Of a stretch of DNA of 64,000 bases, positions 11,690 to 19,941 are shown piece by piece. The position numbers and the translations under genes were made by a program. The DNA comes from Mycolicibacterium peregrinum. GTDB taxonomy: Bacteria; Actinomycetota; Actinomycetes; Mycobacteriales; Mycobacteriaceae. The first letter of the stretch is position 1, and every line of letters begins with the position of its first letter. The DNA lies in NCBI RefSeq assembly GCF_002102345.1, contig NZ_LQPP01000016.1, positions 62,001 through 126,000 on the forward strand. The letters run 5' to 3'. The notes below the pieces were generated by a model, which saw only the letters and a program-made list of their open reading frames with translations, ran no database searches and had not been told where the DNA came from.

Positions 11690-12127
11690 ATGGACCTGAT
11701 CCCGATCGGCGACGCCGCGGCGAGGTTGCAGATGAGCCCCTCGGCGCTGCGGTACTACGACGAACGCGGGCTGGTGTCCCCGCGGCAGCGGCAGGCCGGC
11801 AAGCGGATGTACGGGCCCGAGGAGTTGCGCCGGCTCGCATTGCTGAAGATTGTGAACCGGTTGGGCCTTCCGCTCGACACCGCGGCCGCGGTGCTGGACG
11901 CGCCGAGTGAGCAGTGGCGTGAGACGGTACGCGAGCAGATCGCCGCACTGGATCGGGTGATAGCGCAAGCGCAAGGGGCGCAACAGTTTCTGACCCATGC
12001 GTTGCGTTGCCCCAAAGACCACCCGGCACGTGAATGCGACACGATGATCGGCGCGCTGGACCGGCTCGTCGACGGAATGAGCGTCGAGGAACTCGCCAAC
12101 GACCAGGCCGGGTGGCTCGTGGACTGA
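11690..12127 (+). CDS. MerR-family transcriptional regulator
   Basis: A 145-residue regulator with the MerR winged helix at the N-terminus (IPIGDAAARLQMSPSALRYYDERGLVSPRQRQAGKRMYGPEE, residues 4-45), a long dimerisation helix around 75-105, and a C-terminal effector segment containing CPKDHPARECD, two cysteines flanking a histidine, near residues 113-123. That cluster might sense a metal or oxidant, but this is inference. The ATG lies six bases behind a possible -10 box, so the message may be leaderless. It is divergent from the methyltransferase and probably controls itself and that gene through the dyad between them. Confidence 0.88.
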   Translation: MDLIPIGDAAARLQMSPSALRYYDERGLVSPRQRQAGKRMYGPEELRRLALLKIVNRLGLPLDTAAAVLDAPSEQWRETVREQIAALDRVIAQAQGAQQFLTHALRCPKDHPARECDTMIGALDRLVDGMSVEELANDQAGWLVD

Positions 12128-12132
12128 CCCTC

Positions 12133-12888
12133 TCAGCGCACCTGCGCGCGTCCCCGCTCGATCACGGAGCTGCGGCTGGCCGCGATGTCGTCGCCGGACG
12201 CCGTTGCCATCCAGGCGCGGGCGGAGGCCGCTTCGATCCACAGGCCCTGATTGGTCTGGGACTCGTCGATGCGGTGGTACGACGCGAGCAGGGCCCGGAC
12301 CGCAGCCTGATTGTTGGCGACGATCGACGCGGCCGCCTTGCGAGCCGTGGGCAGCAATTCGTCGTGGGGGACGACCTCGGTGACCAGGCCGGCGCGCAGC
12401 GCCTCGGTGGCCGAGAGGTAGTCGCCGGTCAGGCTCATCCGCCGGGCCAGGCCCACCCCGACCTTCTGCGGCAGGCGCACGCTCAGGCCCCAGGTCGGCA
12501 ACAGCCCGACCCGCGCGTGGGTGTCGGCGAATCTGGCCTGCTCGGATGCGATCAGGATGTCGCAGTACAGCGCCAGCTCCAGGCCACCGGTGACCGCGGC
12601 GCCGTTGATGGCCCCGATCACCGGCTTGGTCATGGCCGGCCACTTGGGGGAGATGTCGGGCAGCTCGGTGGTGTCGCCGAGCTCCTTGAGGTCCAGGCCC
12701 GCGCAGAACACCGGATCGGCGCCGGTGAGGATCACGACGTCGACGCCCTCGTCGGCCTGTGCGTCGCGCAACGCCTGGTAGAACTCGGTGCGCAACCGCG
12801 TCGAAAGCGCATTGCGCGACTGCGGGCGGTTCAGGGTCAGGGTGCGGACTCGGTCGGTGGTGTCGATCAGCAGGACGTCATCACTCAT
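12133..12888 (-). CDS. Enoyl-CoA hydratase/isomerase family protein
   Basis: A 251-residue crotonase-fold protein, probably an enoyl-CoA hydratase (EchA group) of lipid or amino-acid breakdown. The oxyanion-hole blocks are visible as DPVFCAGLDLKEL near residues 58-70 and INGAAVTGGLELALYCDILIAS near 96-117. In place of the usual two catalytic glutamates, THARVGLLPTWGLSVRLPQKVG near 124-145 shows no Glu at the second position, so hydratase activity is less sure than the fold. The ATG lies six bases behind TAGATT, a leaderless pattern. It is convergent with the MerR gene and divergent from the DUF2277 gene. Confidence 0.88.
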   Translation of the reverse strand: MSDDVLLIDTTDRVRTLTLNRPQSRNALSTRLRTEFYQALRDAQADEGVDVVILTGADPVFCAGLDLKELGDTTELPDISPKWPAMTKPVIGAINGAAVTGGLELALYCDILIASEQARFADTHARVGLLPTWGLSVRLPQKVGVGLARRMSLTGDYLSATEALRAGLVTEVVPHDELLPTARKAAASIVANNQAAVRALLASYHRIDESQTNQGLWIEAASARAWMATASGDDIAASRSSVIERGRAQVR

Positions 12889-12894
12889 GTGATC

Positions 12895-12900
12895 AATCTA
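12895..12900 (-). promoter_or_regulatory. Predicted -10 element (TAGATT) of the enoyl-CoA hydratase gene
   Basis: On the minus strand TAGATT is followed by six bases and then the ATG, which places the transcription start at the start codon. The box fits TANNNT. It faces the divergent DUF2277 promoter 20 bases away, so the two may compete for polymerase. Confidence 0.5.
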
Positions 12901-12920
12901 TCTGGTGGGTGCTGGCGGCC

Positions 12921-12926
12921 TATCGT
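12921..12926 (+). promoter_or_regulatory. Predicted -10 element (TATCGT) of the DUF2277-DUF1802 operon
   Basis: TATCGT fits TANNNT and is followed by six bases and the ATG of the DUF2277 gene, the leaderless spacing seen repeatedly in this window. Confidence 0.5.
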
Positions 12927-12932
12927 GGTGTC

Positions 12933-13196
12933 ATGTGCCGCAATATCACCGAGCTGCGTGGGCTTGAGCCCGCCGCCACTGACGAAGAGATCGAGGCCGC
13001 GGCGCGCCAGTACGTGCGCAAGGTCAGCGGTATCACCCGCCCGGCCGGCGCCAACGTCGAGGCGTTCGAGGCCGCCGTCGCCGAGGTCACCGCCACGACC
13101 ACGCGGCTGCTCGACGGGCTGGCCCCGCGCCGGCAGCCGCCCAAGACCGTCCCGCCGCTGCGGCGTCCCGAGGTACGGGCCCGGCTGGCAACGTGA
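12933..13196 (+). CDS. DUF2277 family protein
   Basis: A complete 87-residue protein beginning MCRNITELRGLEPAATDEEI, the invariant start of DUF2277 proteins, followed by a helical body with ARQYVRKVSGITRP and a basic, Pro-rich tail. No biochemical role is known for the family; the sequence composition suggests a small cytoplasmic, possibly nucleic-acid-binding protein, but that is only an impression. The strict family N-terminus and the leaderless -10 box fix the start. Its stop overlaps the following GTG start (GTGA), so it is co-translated with the DUF1802 gene. Confidence 0.9.
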   Translation: MCRNITELRGLEPAATDEEIEAAARQYVRKVSGITRPAGANVEAFEAAVAEVTATTTRLLDGLAPRRQPPKTVPPLRRPEVRARLAT

Positions 13197-13756
13197 TCCA
13201 GCATGAGCTGACCCAACCCGCACTCAAGGAGTGGAGCGCGGCCGTACATGCGCTGCTCGATGGTCGACAGACCGTGCTGCTGCGTAAGGGCGGCATCCAC
13301 GAAAAGCGGTTTTCGGTCGCCGCACCGGAATTCGTGCTGTTCCCCACGATCGCGCACAGCCATGCCGAACGGGTGCGCCTCGAACACCATGACCTGCTCG
13401 CCGGGGCGTCCTCCGACAGCACCGAGGAGGCCGTGACGGTTCGCGCCGGAGCGAAAGTTGTTGCCGCTGTGGAGGTCAACCGTCCCGATTCGATCGACGA
13501 CCTGGCCGACCTGCACATCTGGACCGCCGAATCGGTGCGGGCCGACCGCCTCGATTTCCGCCCCAAACACCGCCTGACCGTCCTGGTTGTGCAGGTGGCG
13601 CCGTTGCGCACGCCGATTCAGCTGGCGCGCAGTCCCGAGTTCGCCGGGTGCAAGAGCTGGGTCGAGCTTGCGGTGCAGGCGGACTGGGGCCCGCCGGTGC
13701 ACGACGACGCGATGTTGCGCGACGTCGCCGGGCGGGTGCGAACCTCAGTCGGCTGA
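13193..13756 (+). CDS. DUF1802 family protein
   Basis: A 187-residue cytoplasmic protein of the DUF1802 family. The family-type N-terminal half reads LKEWSAAVHALLDGRQTVLLRKGGIHEKRF followed by FVLFPTIAHSHAERV, and the C-terminal half carries RLTVLVVQVAPL. DUF1802 function is unknown. It starts within the DUF2277 stop codon, so the two small proteins are made together. Its 3' end overlaps the 3' end of the convergent CocE-type hydrolase gene by twelve bases, a compact junction with no room for separate terminators. Confidence 0.85.
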   Translation: MIQHELTQPALKEWSAAVHALLDGRQTVLLRKGGIHEKRFSVAAPEFVLFPTIAHSHAERVRLEHHDLLAGASSDSTEEAVTVRAGAKVVAAVEVNRPDSIDDLADLHIWTAESVRADRLDFRPKHRLTVLVVQVAPLRTPIQLARSPEFAGCKSWVELAVQADWGPPVHDDAMLRDVAGRVRTSVG

Positions 13757-15388
13757 GGGCGGCACCGGGCCGGCCGGCAACACCACCCGCGACACCCCGC
13801 CCTGACCGTGATGCACGGTATGGGCGGCCGGCACCAGCTGGGAACCGGAGATCGGCGGCTCGGAGGTGCCCAGGTTACGGGCGAAGCGTGGATGTGAGCC
13901 GCCGGCGATCAGCAGTCGGATCCGTGACCCCGCGCCGAAGCGGTGTGCGACGGCGTCGAGCTCGAGCCGAACCGGCCCGGTGTGATCATTCAACCGGAGG
14001 AACCCGTCGGATACGTTGCGGGACCGGCCTTTTGCGTCCACTTCACTGACCCGGACGAAGATGTCGTGATGTGGGTTGTCGCAGCTGTGGGCCAGCTCGA
14101 CGACCGGGTTTCCGGCCAGATAGAGATCGGCCGGAAGCGGATCGCCGGTGAACGCCAGCACGTCGTCGCGCCGGGCCAGTCGAGTGTCGTCGCGGTAGCC
14201 GCCGGCCGCGGCCAGCAGCCGGCCGCCGACGGTGGGCGTGGGGTCGGCGGGGTCATAGGTGAAGGACGACGGTGGGGCGGTGTCCGGCGGAGCGCTGTCG
14301 GTCAGTCGACCCGTCGGCTGCAGGAACAACTCGTGCTCCGGCATGGCCGGCGGCCAGTCGGCCAGCTCTACCCAGCCGCGCCCGTTGACATGGAGCCGGA
14401 CCGTGCTGCGGGTGGTCTCGCGATCGCCGGTCAAATGGGCGCCCAGCCAGTCGAGCGATTCGCCGACCACGGTGGTGAGTCCCTTGGTCATCAGCTGCGT
14501 GTGAGTCCACGGACCGACCGTCAACGCCACCGGGACACCGCGCCGGTGCAGCTGCTCGTACTGCTCCAAGGTCTGGTCCAGGAACAGGTCCTGCCATCCA
14601 CTGAGCAGCAGGATGGGCACCTCGGCCCGCTGCAATGCGTCGTCGAACCGCAGTAGGTCCCAGAACGGATCGTCGCGTTCGGGATGTTCCAGCCAGGATT
14701 CGTACCACGGTGCGCCGGAGCCCAGCAGCTGACGGCCGGCCGCACCCATGGGCAGGCCGGCGGTCGCCTTGGCGAGCTCGGCGGGCCCGCGCAGCTGCCG
14801 CGACAGGGCCTGCACCACGCCGGGCTCCTCCTGGCGGGCGACCATCGCGCTCCACCCGAGGAAGTCGTTGAGGGAGAACGATCCGGTGCCCCAGGAGGAT
14901 GCGCTGAAGTCGTGCGGGCCGACGGTGATGACGGCGGCCTTCATCTCCGGCGGCGGATCGGCCAGCAGCGCCCACTGGGTGAAGCCGAGGTAGGACAGGC
15001 CCACGGTGGCGAACGAGCCGGTGAACCACGGCTGGTCGCGCAGCCAGGCCACGGTGTCGGCGCCGTCGGCCATTTCGTGGACCATCGGCGTGAATTGCCC
15101 GCCCGAGCCGAACGTGCCGCGCACACTCTGCAGCACCACGTGATAGCCGCGAGCCGCATACACCTGAGCGAAAAGGGGGGAGAACGGGAAGCGCCGACCG
15201 TACGGACCCCGCACGAGCAGAGTGCCCGCGGGACGGTCGGTGACGGGTGCGTAGTGATCGGCGATCAGCTCGACGCCGTCGCGCATCGGCACCCGCAGCC
15301 CGTGCTGCACTGTGAAGTCGGTCGTGTGCGGCGGCAGACCCAGGACCTTGCTGAACGCCTTACCGGCGTACCGGCGGAACTTGCTCAC
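13745..15388 (-). CDS. CocE/NonD (X-Pro dipeptidyl-peptidase S15) family hydrolase
   Basis: A 547-residue alpha/beta hydrolase with the CocE/NonD layout: N-terminal catalytic domain with the nucleophile elbow GLSYLG near residue 130, a helical cap between about 170 and 280, and a C-terminal jelly-roll domain that ends in IRLLIAGGSHPRFARN. The early segment VPMRDGVELIADHYAP and PYGRRFPFSPL is typical. Family members act as acyl esterases, glutaryl-7-ACA acylases or X-Pro peptidases; the substrate here is not predictable. No signal peptide is evident. The GTG start lies six bases behind TAGCCT, a leaderless arrangement. Confidence 0.9.
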   Translation of the reverse strand: MSKFRRYAGKAFSKVLGLPPHTTDFTVQHGLRVPMRDGVELIADHYAPVTDRPAGTLLVRGPYGRRFPFSPLFAQVYAARGYHVVLQSVRGTFGSGGQFTPMVHEMADGADTVAWLRDQPWFTGSFATVGLSYLGFTQWALLADPPPEMKAAVITVGPHDFSASSWGTGSFSLNDFLGWSAMVARQEEPGVVQALSRQLRGPAELAKATAGLPMGAAGRQLLGSGAPWYESWLEHPERDDPFWDLLRFDDALQRAEVPILLLSGWQDLFLDQTLEQYEQLHRRGVPVALTVGPWTHTQLMTKGLTTVVGESLDWLGAHLTGDRETTRSTVRLHVNGRGWVELADWPPAMPEHELFLQPTGRLTDSAPPDTAPPSSFTYDPADPTPTVGGRLLAAAGGYRDDTRLARRDDVLAFTGDPLPADLYLAGNPVVELAHSCDNPHHDIFVRVSEVDAKGRSRNVSDGFLRLNDHTGPVRLELDAVAHRFGAGSRIRLLIAGGSHPRFARNLGTSEPPISGSQLVPAAHTVHHGQGGVSRVVLPAGPVPPSAD

Positions 15389-15394
15389 GCAACC

Positions 15395-15400
15395 AGGCTA
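15395..15400 (-). promoter_or_regulatory. Predicted -10 element (TAGCCT) of the CocE-type hydrolase gene
   Basis: On the minus strand TAGCCT is followed by six bases and the GTG start, consistent with leaderless transcription. No -35 is obvious. Confidence 0.45.
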
Positions 15401-15436
15401 CAGATCGGCCGCTGCGGTGCTCGGACTCGGTGGTGC

Positions 15437-16033
15437 TCAGAATTTGTAGTACGGCGCGAGTTCGTGGGCCCGCTGCAGGTTGACCTGCAGGCAGTCCGGT
15501 CGATCCGGGGAGTGGACGGGCGAGTAGAACAGCGACTGCTGGATGAGGCCGTAGCTGGTCTTGAACGCGATCATGCAGGTGACCCACCACCGGTCGTTCC
15601 AGTCGGTCGGCTTCATGATCCAGTACTGGGCCGCCCGGTGACCGTCGACGTCCAACTCCACTGCGTCGGCCGGGATGGTCTGCTCGTAGGTGCGCCACAC
15701 GAACGCCTCGACGGCCATCTGGTAATTGCCTGCGTCGTAGTGGCAGCGCAGGCTGTCCTCGGGCTCGGGCGGTGTATAGGCCAGGCCGATCCGCTGGACC
15801 GCGTCGAACGGAATGTCATTGCACGGATCGAACGGTGAGGGGTCCGTGGTCTCGACGACCGGCCACTTGATCGTGGTGGACACGTTGGTCATCGGGAGGT
15901 CGGTGACGTCGAGTCGGAGCGGGCCCGAGTCTGCGCCTTGGGTCTGGTTCGGCTGCCACGCCACCAGCACCGCCGCAACCAACGCCGCAACCAGCCCTGT
16001 CGAAGCCGAAAGTAGGCGCAACTTGGCGGCCAT
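15437..16033 (-). CDS. DUF3558-like secreted or membrane-anchored protein
   Basis: A 198-residue protein with an N-terminal hydrophobic segment (residues 3-25, LLSASTGLVAALVAAVLVAW) that anchors or exports it and no lipobox cysteine. The mature part contains FDPCNDIPFDAVQRIGL, the C-x-D-type start typical of mycobacterial DUF3558 domains, and further cysteines that may form disulphides. Function unknown. The ATG is preceded by GAGGGGG; a longer open frame exists upstream but lacks a ribosome site. A KstR-like inverted repeat lies about 90 bases upstream, between this gene and the divergent pptH. Confidence 0.72.
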   Translation of the reverse strand: MAAKLRLLSASTGLVAALVAAVLVAWQPNQTQGADSGPLRLDVTDLPMTNVSTTIKWPVVETTDPSPFDPCNDIPFDAVQRIGLAYTPPEPEDSLRCHYDAGNYQMAVEAFVWRTYEQTIPADAVELDVDGHRAAQYWIMKPTDWNDRWWVTCMIAFKTSYGLIQQSLFYSPVHSPDRPDCLQVNLQRAHELAPYYKF

Positions 16034-16118
16034 CACACCCCCTCGTAGTTTGGTGGCAAAACCGTTCCCCGGCTTGCGGGGAGTGTAGCGGTCTGTCGCG
16101 ACGGACTCGACCATAAAC

Positions 16119-16132
16119 GAGAACCTGTTCTA
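16119..16132. promoter_or_regulatory. KstR-like TetR-family operator
   Basis: The segment reads GAGAACCTGTTCTA within a near-palindrome AAC-N-AGAAC-CT-GTTCT-N-GTT. It matches the published mycobacterial KstR consensus TNNAACNNGTTNNA at every specified base but the first. KstR represses cholesterol-breakdown genes. The site lies between the DUF3558-like gene and pptH and could control either. Whether KstR binds here is untested inference. Confidence 0.5.
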
Positions 16133-16192
16133 GTTGTCAACGGCCCGCCGCCACGCCGCCCGGTTAGGCTGGTCCGTTGTGGTGGTGCAACT

Positions 16193-17155
16193 GTGATGAT
16201 TGATCACGAATCAAGGGACCGGCAGCCGGTTCTGTGGGCGATCAGCGATCTGCATACCGGTCACAACGGGAACAAGCCGGTGACCGAGTCGCTGTATCCG
16301 GCCTCGCCGGACGATTGGCTGATCGTCGCGGGTGATGTCGGGGAGCGCACCGATGAGATCCGCTGGGCTCTGGACCTGCTGCGCAAGCGGTTCGCGAAGG
16401 TCATCTGGGTTCCGGGCAACCACGAACTGTGGACCACGAACAAGGACCCGATGCAGATCTTCGGCCGGTCCCGCTATGACTATCTGGTCGACATGTGCGA
16501 CCAGATGGGTGTCATCACTCCCGAGCACCCGTTCCCGGTGTGGACCGAACAGGGTGGCCCGGCCACGATCGTGCCGATGTTCCTGCTCTACGACTACACC
16601 TTCCTGCCCGAGGGAGCGTCGAACAAGGCCGAGGGGTTGGCCATCGCCCGGGACCGGAACGTCGTCGGCACCGATGAATTCCTGTTGTCCAGTGAGCCCT
16701 ACGCCACCCGCGACGCGTGGTGCCGTGAACGGGTGGCGGCCACCCGCAAGCGACTCGAAGACCTGGACTGGATGACCCCGACGGTTCAGGTCAACCACTT
16801 TCCGATGGTCCGCGAACCGTGCGATGCGATGTTCTATCCGGAGTTCTCGTTGTGGTGCGGTACGACAGCCACCAGGGACTGGCACACCCGGTACAACGCG
16901 ATCTGCTCGGTATACGGTCACCTGCACATTCCGCGCACCACGTGGTACGACGATGTGCGCTTCGAAGAGGTTTCGGTCGGTTATCCGCGGGAGTGGCGTC
17001 GCCGCAAGCCCTTCCGTTGGCTGCGCCAGATCCTGCCCGACCCCAATTACACGCCCGGGTATCTCAACGAGTTCGGCGGACACTTCCAGATCACGGCCGA
17101 GATGCGTGCCCACGCACAGCAGATGCAGGAGCGCATCAAGGCGAGGCGCGCATGA
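16193..17155 (+). CDS. pptH: Metallophosphoesterase, phosphopantetheinyl hydrolase PptH-like
   Basis: Calcineurin-like metallophosphoesterase of 320 residues with every core motif: SDLHTGH near 18, GDVGE near 47, GNHE near 75, and the distal VNHFPM near 199 and YGHLH near 241. The M. tuberculosis protein encoded in the same place removes 4'-phosphopantetheine from carrier proteins, opposing PptT. The gene's direct coupling to pptT (ATGA overlap) makes the same role likely here. A TAGGCT box 23 bases upstream could be its -10. The long C-terminal tail after 270 is rich in basic residues and has no recognised domain. Confidence 0.9.
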   Translation: MMIDHESRDRQPVLWAISDLHTGHNGNKPVTESLYPASPDDWLIVAGDVGERTDEIRWALDLLRKRFAKVIWVPGNHELWTTNKDPMQIFGRSRYDYLVDMCDQMGVITPEHPFPVWTEQGGPATIVPMFLLYDYTFLPEGASNKAEGLAIARDRNVVGTDEFLLSSEPYATRDAWCRERVAATRKRLEDLDWMTPTVQVNHFPMVREPCDAMFYPEFSLWCGTTATRDWHTRYNAICSVYGHLHIPRTTWYDDVRFEEVSVGYPREWRRRKPFRWLRQILPDPNYTPGYLNEFGGHFQITAEMRAHAQQMQERIKARRA

Positions 17156-17826
17156 GCGGCACGTTGTTGGGGCAGGTGCTGCCCGATATGCCGGACAAGC
17201 TCGCAGCCGCCGAGTTGTACGACGACCCGCCGGGTCTGACGGCGCTGCCGGAGGAGGCGGAGCTGGTGGCCCGCGCGGTGGCCAAGCGGCGCAACGAGTT
17301 CACCACGGTGCGCTACTGCGCCCGCCAGGCGTTGGGCGAGCTGGGCGTGGGCCCCGTCCCGATCCTGAAGGGGGACAAGGGCGAGCCGTGCTGGCCCGAC
17401 GGCATCGTCGGCAGCCTGACGCACTGTCAGGGCTTCCGCGGGGCGGTGGTCGGCCGGGTCGGCGGCGTCCGCTCCGTCGGCATCGACGCCGAACCGCACG
17501 ACGTGCTGCCCGACGGGGTGCTGGGCGCCATCTCCCTGCCGTTGGAGCGTTCCGAGCTGGGCGGGTTGCCGGACGGTCTGCACTGGGACCGAATCCTGTT
17601 CTGCGCCAAGGAGGCCACCTATAAGGCCTGGTACCCGCTGACCCATCGCTGGCTCGGGTTCGAGGATGCCCACATCACGTTCGGGGTGGATGGGTCGGGC
17701 GCGGCCGGAACCTTCCGCTCCCAGATCCTCATCGACCCGGCCGCCGAACACGGGCCGCCGCTGACCGCACTCGACGGCCGCTGGTCGGTGCGCGACGGCG
17801 TCACGTTGACGGCGATCGTGCTGTGA
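17152..17826 (+). CDS. pptT: 4'-phosphopantetheinyl transferase PptT
   Basis: Sfp-type transferase that moves phosphopantetheine from CoA to the carrier domains of polyketide and peptide synthases and fatty acid synthase I, needed for mycolic acids and siderophores. The 224 residues include [17 protein letters not shown] near 85, the magnesium-binding [11 protein letters not shown] near 107 and [15 protein letters not shown] near 152, the family signature. It is translationally coupled both to pptH upstream and truB downstream. Length agrees with the mycobacterial enzyme (about 227). Confidence 0.96.
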   Translation: MSGTLLGQVLPDMPDKLAAAELYDDPPGLTALPEEAELVARAVAKRRNEFTTVRYCARQALGELGVGPVPILKGDKGEPCWPDGIVGSLTHCQGFRGAVVGRVGGVRSVGIDAEPHDVLPDGVLGAISLPLERSELGGLPDGLHWDRILFCAKEATYKAWYPLTHRWLGFEDAHITFGVDGSGAAGTFRSQILIDPAAEHGPPLTALDGRWSVRDGVTLTAIVL

Positions 17827-18716
17827 GCCGACCGGTTCCTGACCCCGGGCTGGTGATCGTCGACAAGCCGGCCGGAATGACCAGCCACGACGTGGTGGGG
17901 CGGTGCCGGCGATTGTTCGGCACCCGCAAGGTCGGTCACGCCGGCACGCTCGACCCGATGGCCACCGGGGTGCTGGTGGTCGGGATCGAACGCGCCACCA
18001 AGATCCTCGGCCTGCTCACCACCACCGACAAGTCGTACTCGGCAACGATCCGGCTGGGACAGACCACCACGACCGAAGATGCCGAAGGCGAAGTGCTGCA
18101 GTCGGTCTCAGCTGCAGGCGTGACCGATGAGCAGATCGAGGCCGCGGTCGGGGCGCTGCGCGGCGACATCGAGCAGGTGCCCTCGGCGGTGAGCGCCATC
18201 AAGGTCGGCGGTCAGCGGGCCTACAAGCTGGCCCGCGAAGGGCAGACCGTCGAGCTGGCCGCCCGGCCCGTACACATCGGCCGGTTCGAAGTGCTCGCCG
18301 TCCGGCGGGTGGACGACTTCGTCGACGTTGATGTGGAGGTGGACTGTTCCTCGGGCACCTACATCCGCGCCCTGGCTCGCGACGTGGGGGTGGCGCTGGG
18401 CGTCGGTGGGCACCTGACGGCGCTGCGGCGTACCAAGGTCGGCCGGTACGGCCTCGACGAGGCCCGCACCCTCGACGAGCTCGCCGAGGAGGCGCGGCTC
18501 AGCTACTCGCTCGACGAGGCCTGCCTGGTGGGTTTTCCGCGCCGCGACCTGACCGACGCGGAAACCGAGGACACCCGGCACGGCCGGGCGCTGACCCCGG
18601 CCGGCATCGGCGGGATCTACGCCGCCACCGCGCCCGACGGGCGGGTCATCGCACTTCTGCAGGACGGCACGTCACGCACCAAGAACGTCGTGGTGCTGCG
18701 GCCTGCCACCCTTTAG
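17823..18716 (+). CDS. truB: tRNA pseudouridine(55) synthase TruB
   Basis: Makes pseudouridine 55 in the T-loop of most tRNAs. The 297-residue enzyme starts with [17 protein letters not shown] and contains the catalytic aspartate in [15 protein letters not shown] near residue 45, plus [13 protein letters not shown] near 180, followed by the C-terminal PUA-like domain. The GTG start lies within the pptT stop codon. The three-gene unit ends here; the next genes are convergent. Confidence 0.96.
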   Translation: MSRPVPDPGLVIVDKPAGMTSHDVVGRCRRLFGTRKVGHAGTLDPMATGVLVVGIERATKILGLLTTTDKSYSATIRLGQTTTTEDAEGEVLQSVSAAGVTDEQIEAAVGALRGDIEQVPSAVSAIKVGGQRAYKLAREGQTVELAARPVHIGRFEVLAVRRVDDFVDVDVEVDCSSGTYIRALARDVGVALGVGGHLTALRRTKVGRYGLDEARTLDELAEEARLSYSLDEACLVGFPRRDLTDAETEDTRHGRALTPAGIGGIYAATAPDGRVIALLQDGTSRTKNVVVLRPATL

Positions 18717-18723
18717 TCGCCGC

Positions 18724-19941
18724 TCAAAGCTGGCCGTGGCGAGGCGGTTTCGTGCCCGAGAGCGTGTAGTTGCCGATGTGACGGATCTTCCAGCGGGTGG
18801 CGTCGTGCAGCGTGTGGGTGCGGGCGTCACGCCAGTACCGCGACAGGTTGCCCGACGCCGAGGCGCTGCGGGTGCCGCCGAACTCGAACAATGCGCTGCC
18901 GGCCTCCACCGCGGACCGGGCGGCGGCCACCTTGGCGATCGCCACCGCGATCGAGGCCGCCGCGGCACTGTCCTCGGTGAGATCGGCACGGGCCGCGTCG
19001 ACCCGCCGGGCCGCCTCGGCGAGCAACGCCTGAGCGCCCCGCACCGTCACCGTCAGTTCACCGGCGACCTGTACGAGGGTCGGATCCTCGACGGCGCTGG
19101 ACACCGACGCCTCGAAATGGGGACGGGCGTTGGCCGCCTGACGCACCCCCTCCTCCAGCGCGGCTGTCGCGATGCCCACGTCGAGAGCCGCGTGCAGCAG
19201 TTGAGCTCGCGCTCCGTAGACCGTGGGCCGCGTGAAGATCGGGCTGAACTCGACGACGTGCTCCGCCGGCACCTCGACGGCATCGAGCGTGACGGTGCCC
19301 GAGGCCGTGGTCCGCTGGCCCATGCCGTCCCAGTCGTCGACAACCTCGAGCCCACGGGCATCGTGTGGGACGAACGCGATCGCCTTGGGCGTGGCGGCTG
19401 TCGGCACCAGCCCCGAGCCGTCCGAGCGCGACGCCCGCACGATCAGCCAGTCGGCGAACAACGCTCCCGTCGAGTAGTACTTGCGGCCGTCGAGTACATA
19501 GCCCGGGCCCGAGGCGGTGAGCGTCGTGGTGTCCACGTCGACGGGATGAGGACCCCGTTCGGACTGGGCATTCGCGAACAATGCCCCATCCAGCACCAGG
19601 CCGTAGAAGTACGCCTGCTGCTCCGGCGTGCCCTGCAGGCGCAAGGCCTCCAGGAACGTGAAATGCGAGTGCGGGATCTGGCCCATCGACGGGTCGCCGT
19701 GGGCCACCAGCCGCATCACCTCGGCGAGCACCGACACGGGCACGTCGAGCCCGCCGTACTCGGTGGGCACGGTCAGCGCCAGCAGGCCTGACTCCTTGAG
19801 CGCGAGAACCTGCTCGTGCGGCAGGATCCGGTGCGCGTCACGGGCGCCGGCAGCTTCGGTGAACGACCTCGACAACCGGTCCGCCGCGCCCAGCGCCGCC
19901 TCCACCGACGTGATGCGGGTGGCGCCGGCCAGATCGGTCAT
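18724..19941 (-). CDS. Acyl-CoA dehydrogenase-fold sulfur-acquisition oxidoreductase (SfnB/DszC-like)
   Basis: A 405-residue flavoprotein with the acyl-CoA dehydrogenase fold. It carries LPTEYGGLDVPVSVLAEVMRLVAHGDPSMGQ-type blocks near residues 60-85, QSERGPHPVDVDTTTLT near 135, and the end segment SRYWRDARTHTLHDATRWK typical of the SfnB/DszC branch, which handle sulfones, sulfoxides or related sulfur compounds with reduced flavin and oxygen rather than acyl-CoA. Its ATG overlaps the ssuD stop (ATGA), so it is co-translated with the alkanesulfonate monooxygenase, supporting a sulfur-scavenging role. Exact substrate unknown. Confidence 0.82.
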   Translation of the reverse strand: MTDLAGATRITSVEAALGAADRLSRSFTEAAGARDAHRILPHEQVLALKESGLLALTVPTEYGGLDVPVSVLAEVMRLVAHGDPSMGQIPHSHFTFLEALRLQGTPEQQAYFYGLVLDGALFANAQSERGPHPVDVDTTTLTASGPGYVLDGRKYYSTGALFADWLIVRASRSDGSGLVPTAATPKAIAFVPHDARGLEVVDDWDGMGQRTTASGTVTLDAVEVPAEHVVEFSPIFTRPTVYGARAQLLHAALDVGIATAALEEGVRQAANARPHFEASVSSAVEDPTLVQVAGELTVTVRGAQALLAEAARRVDAARADLTEDSAAAASIAVAIAKVAAARSAVEAGSALFEFGGTRSASASGNLSRYWRDARTHTLHDATRWKIRHIGNYTLSGTKPPRHGQL

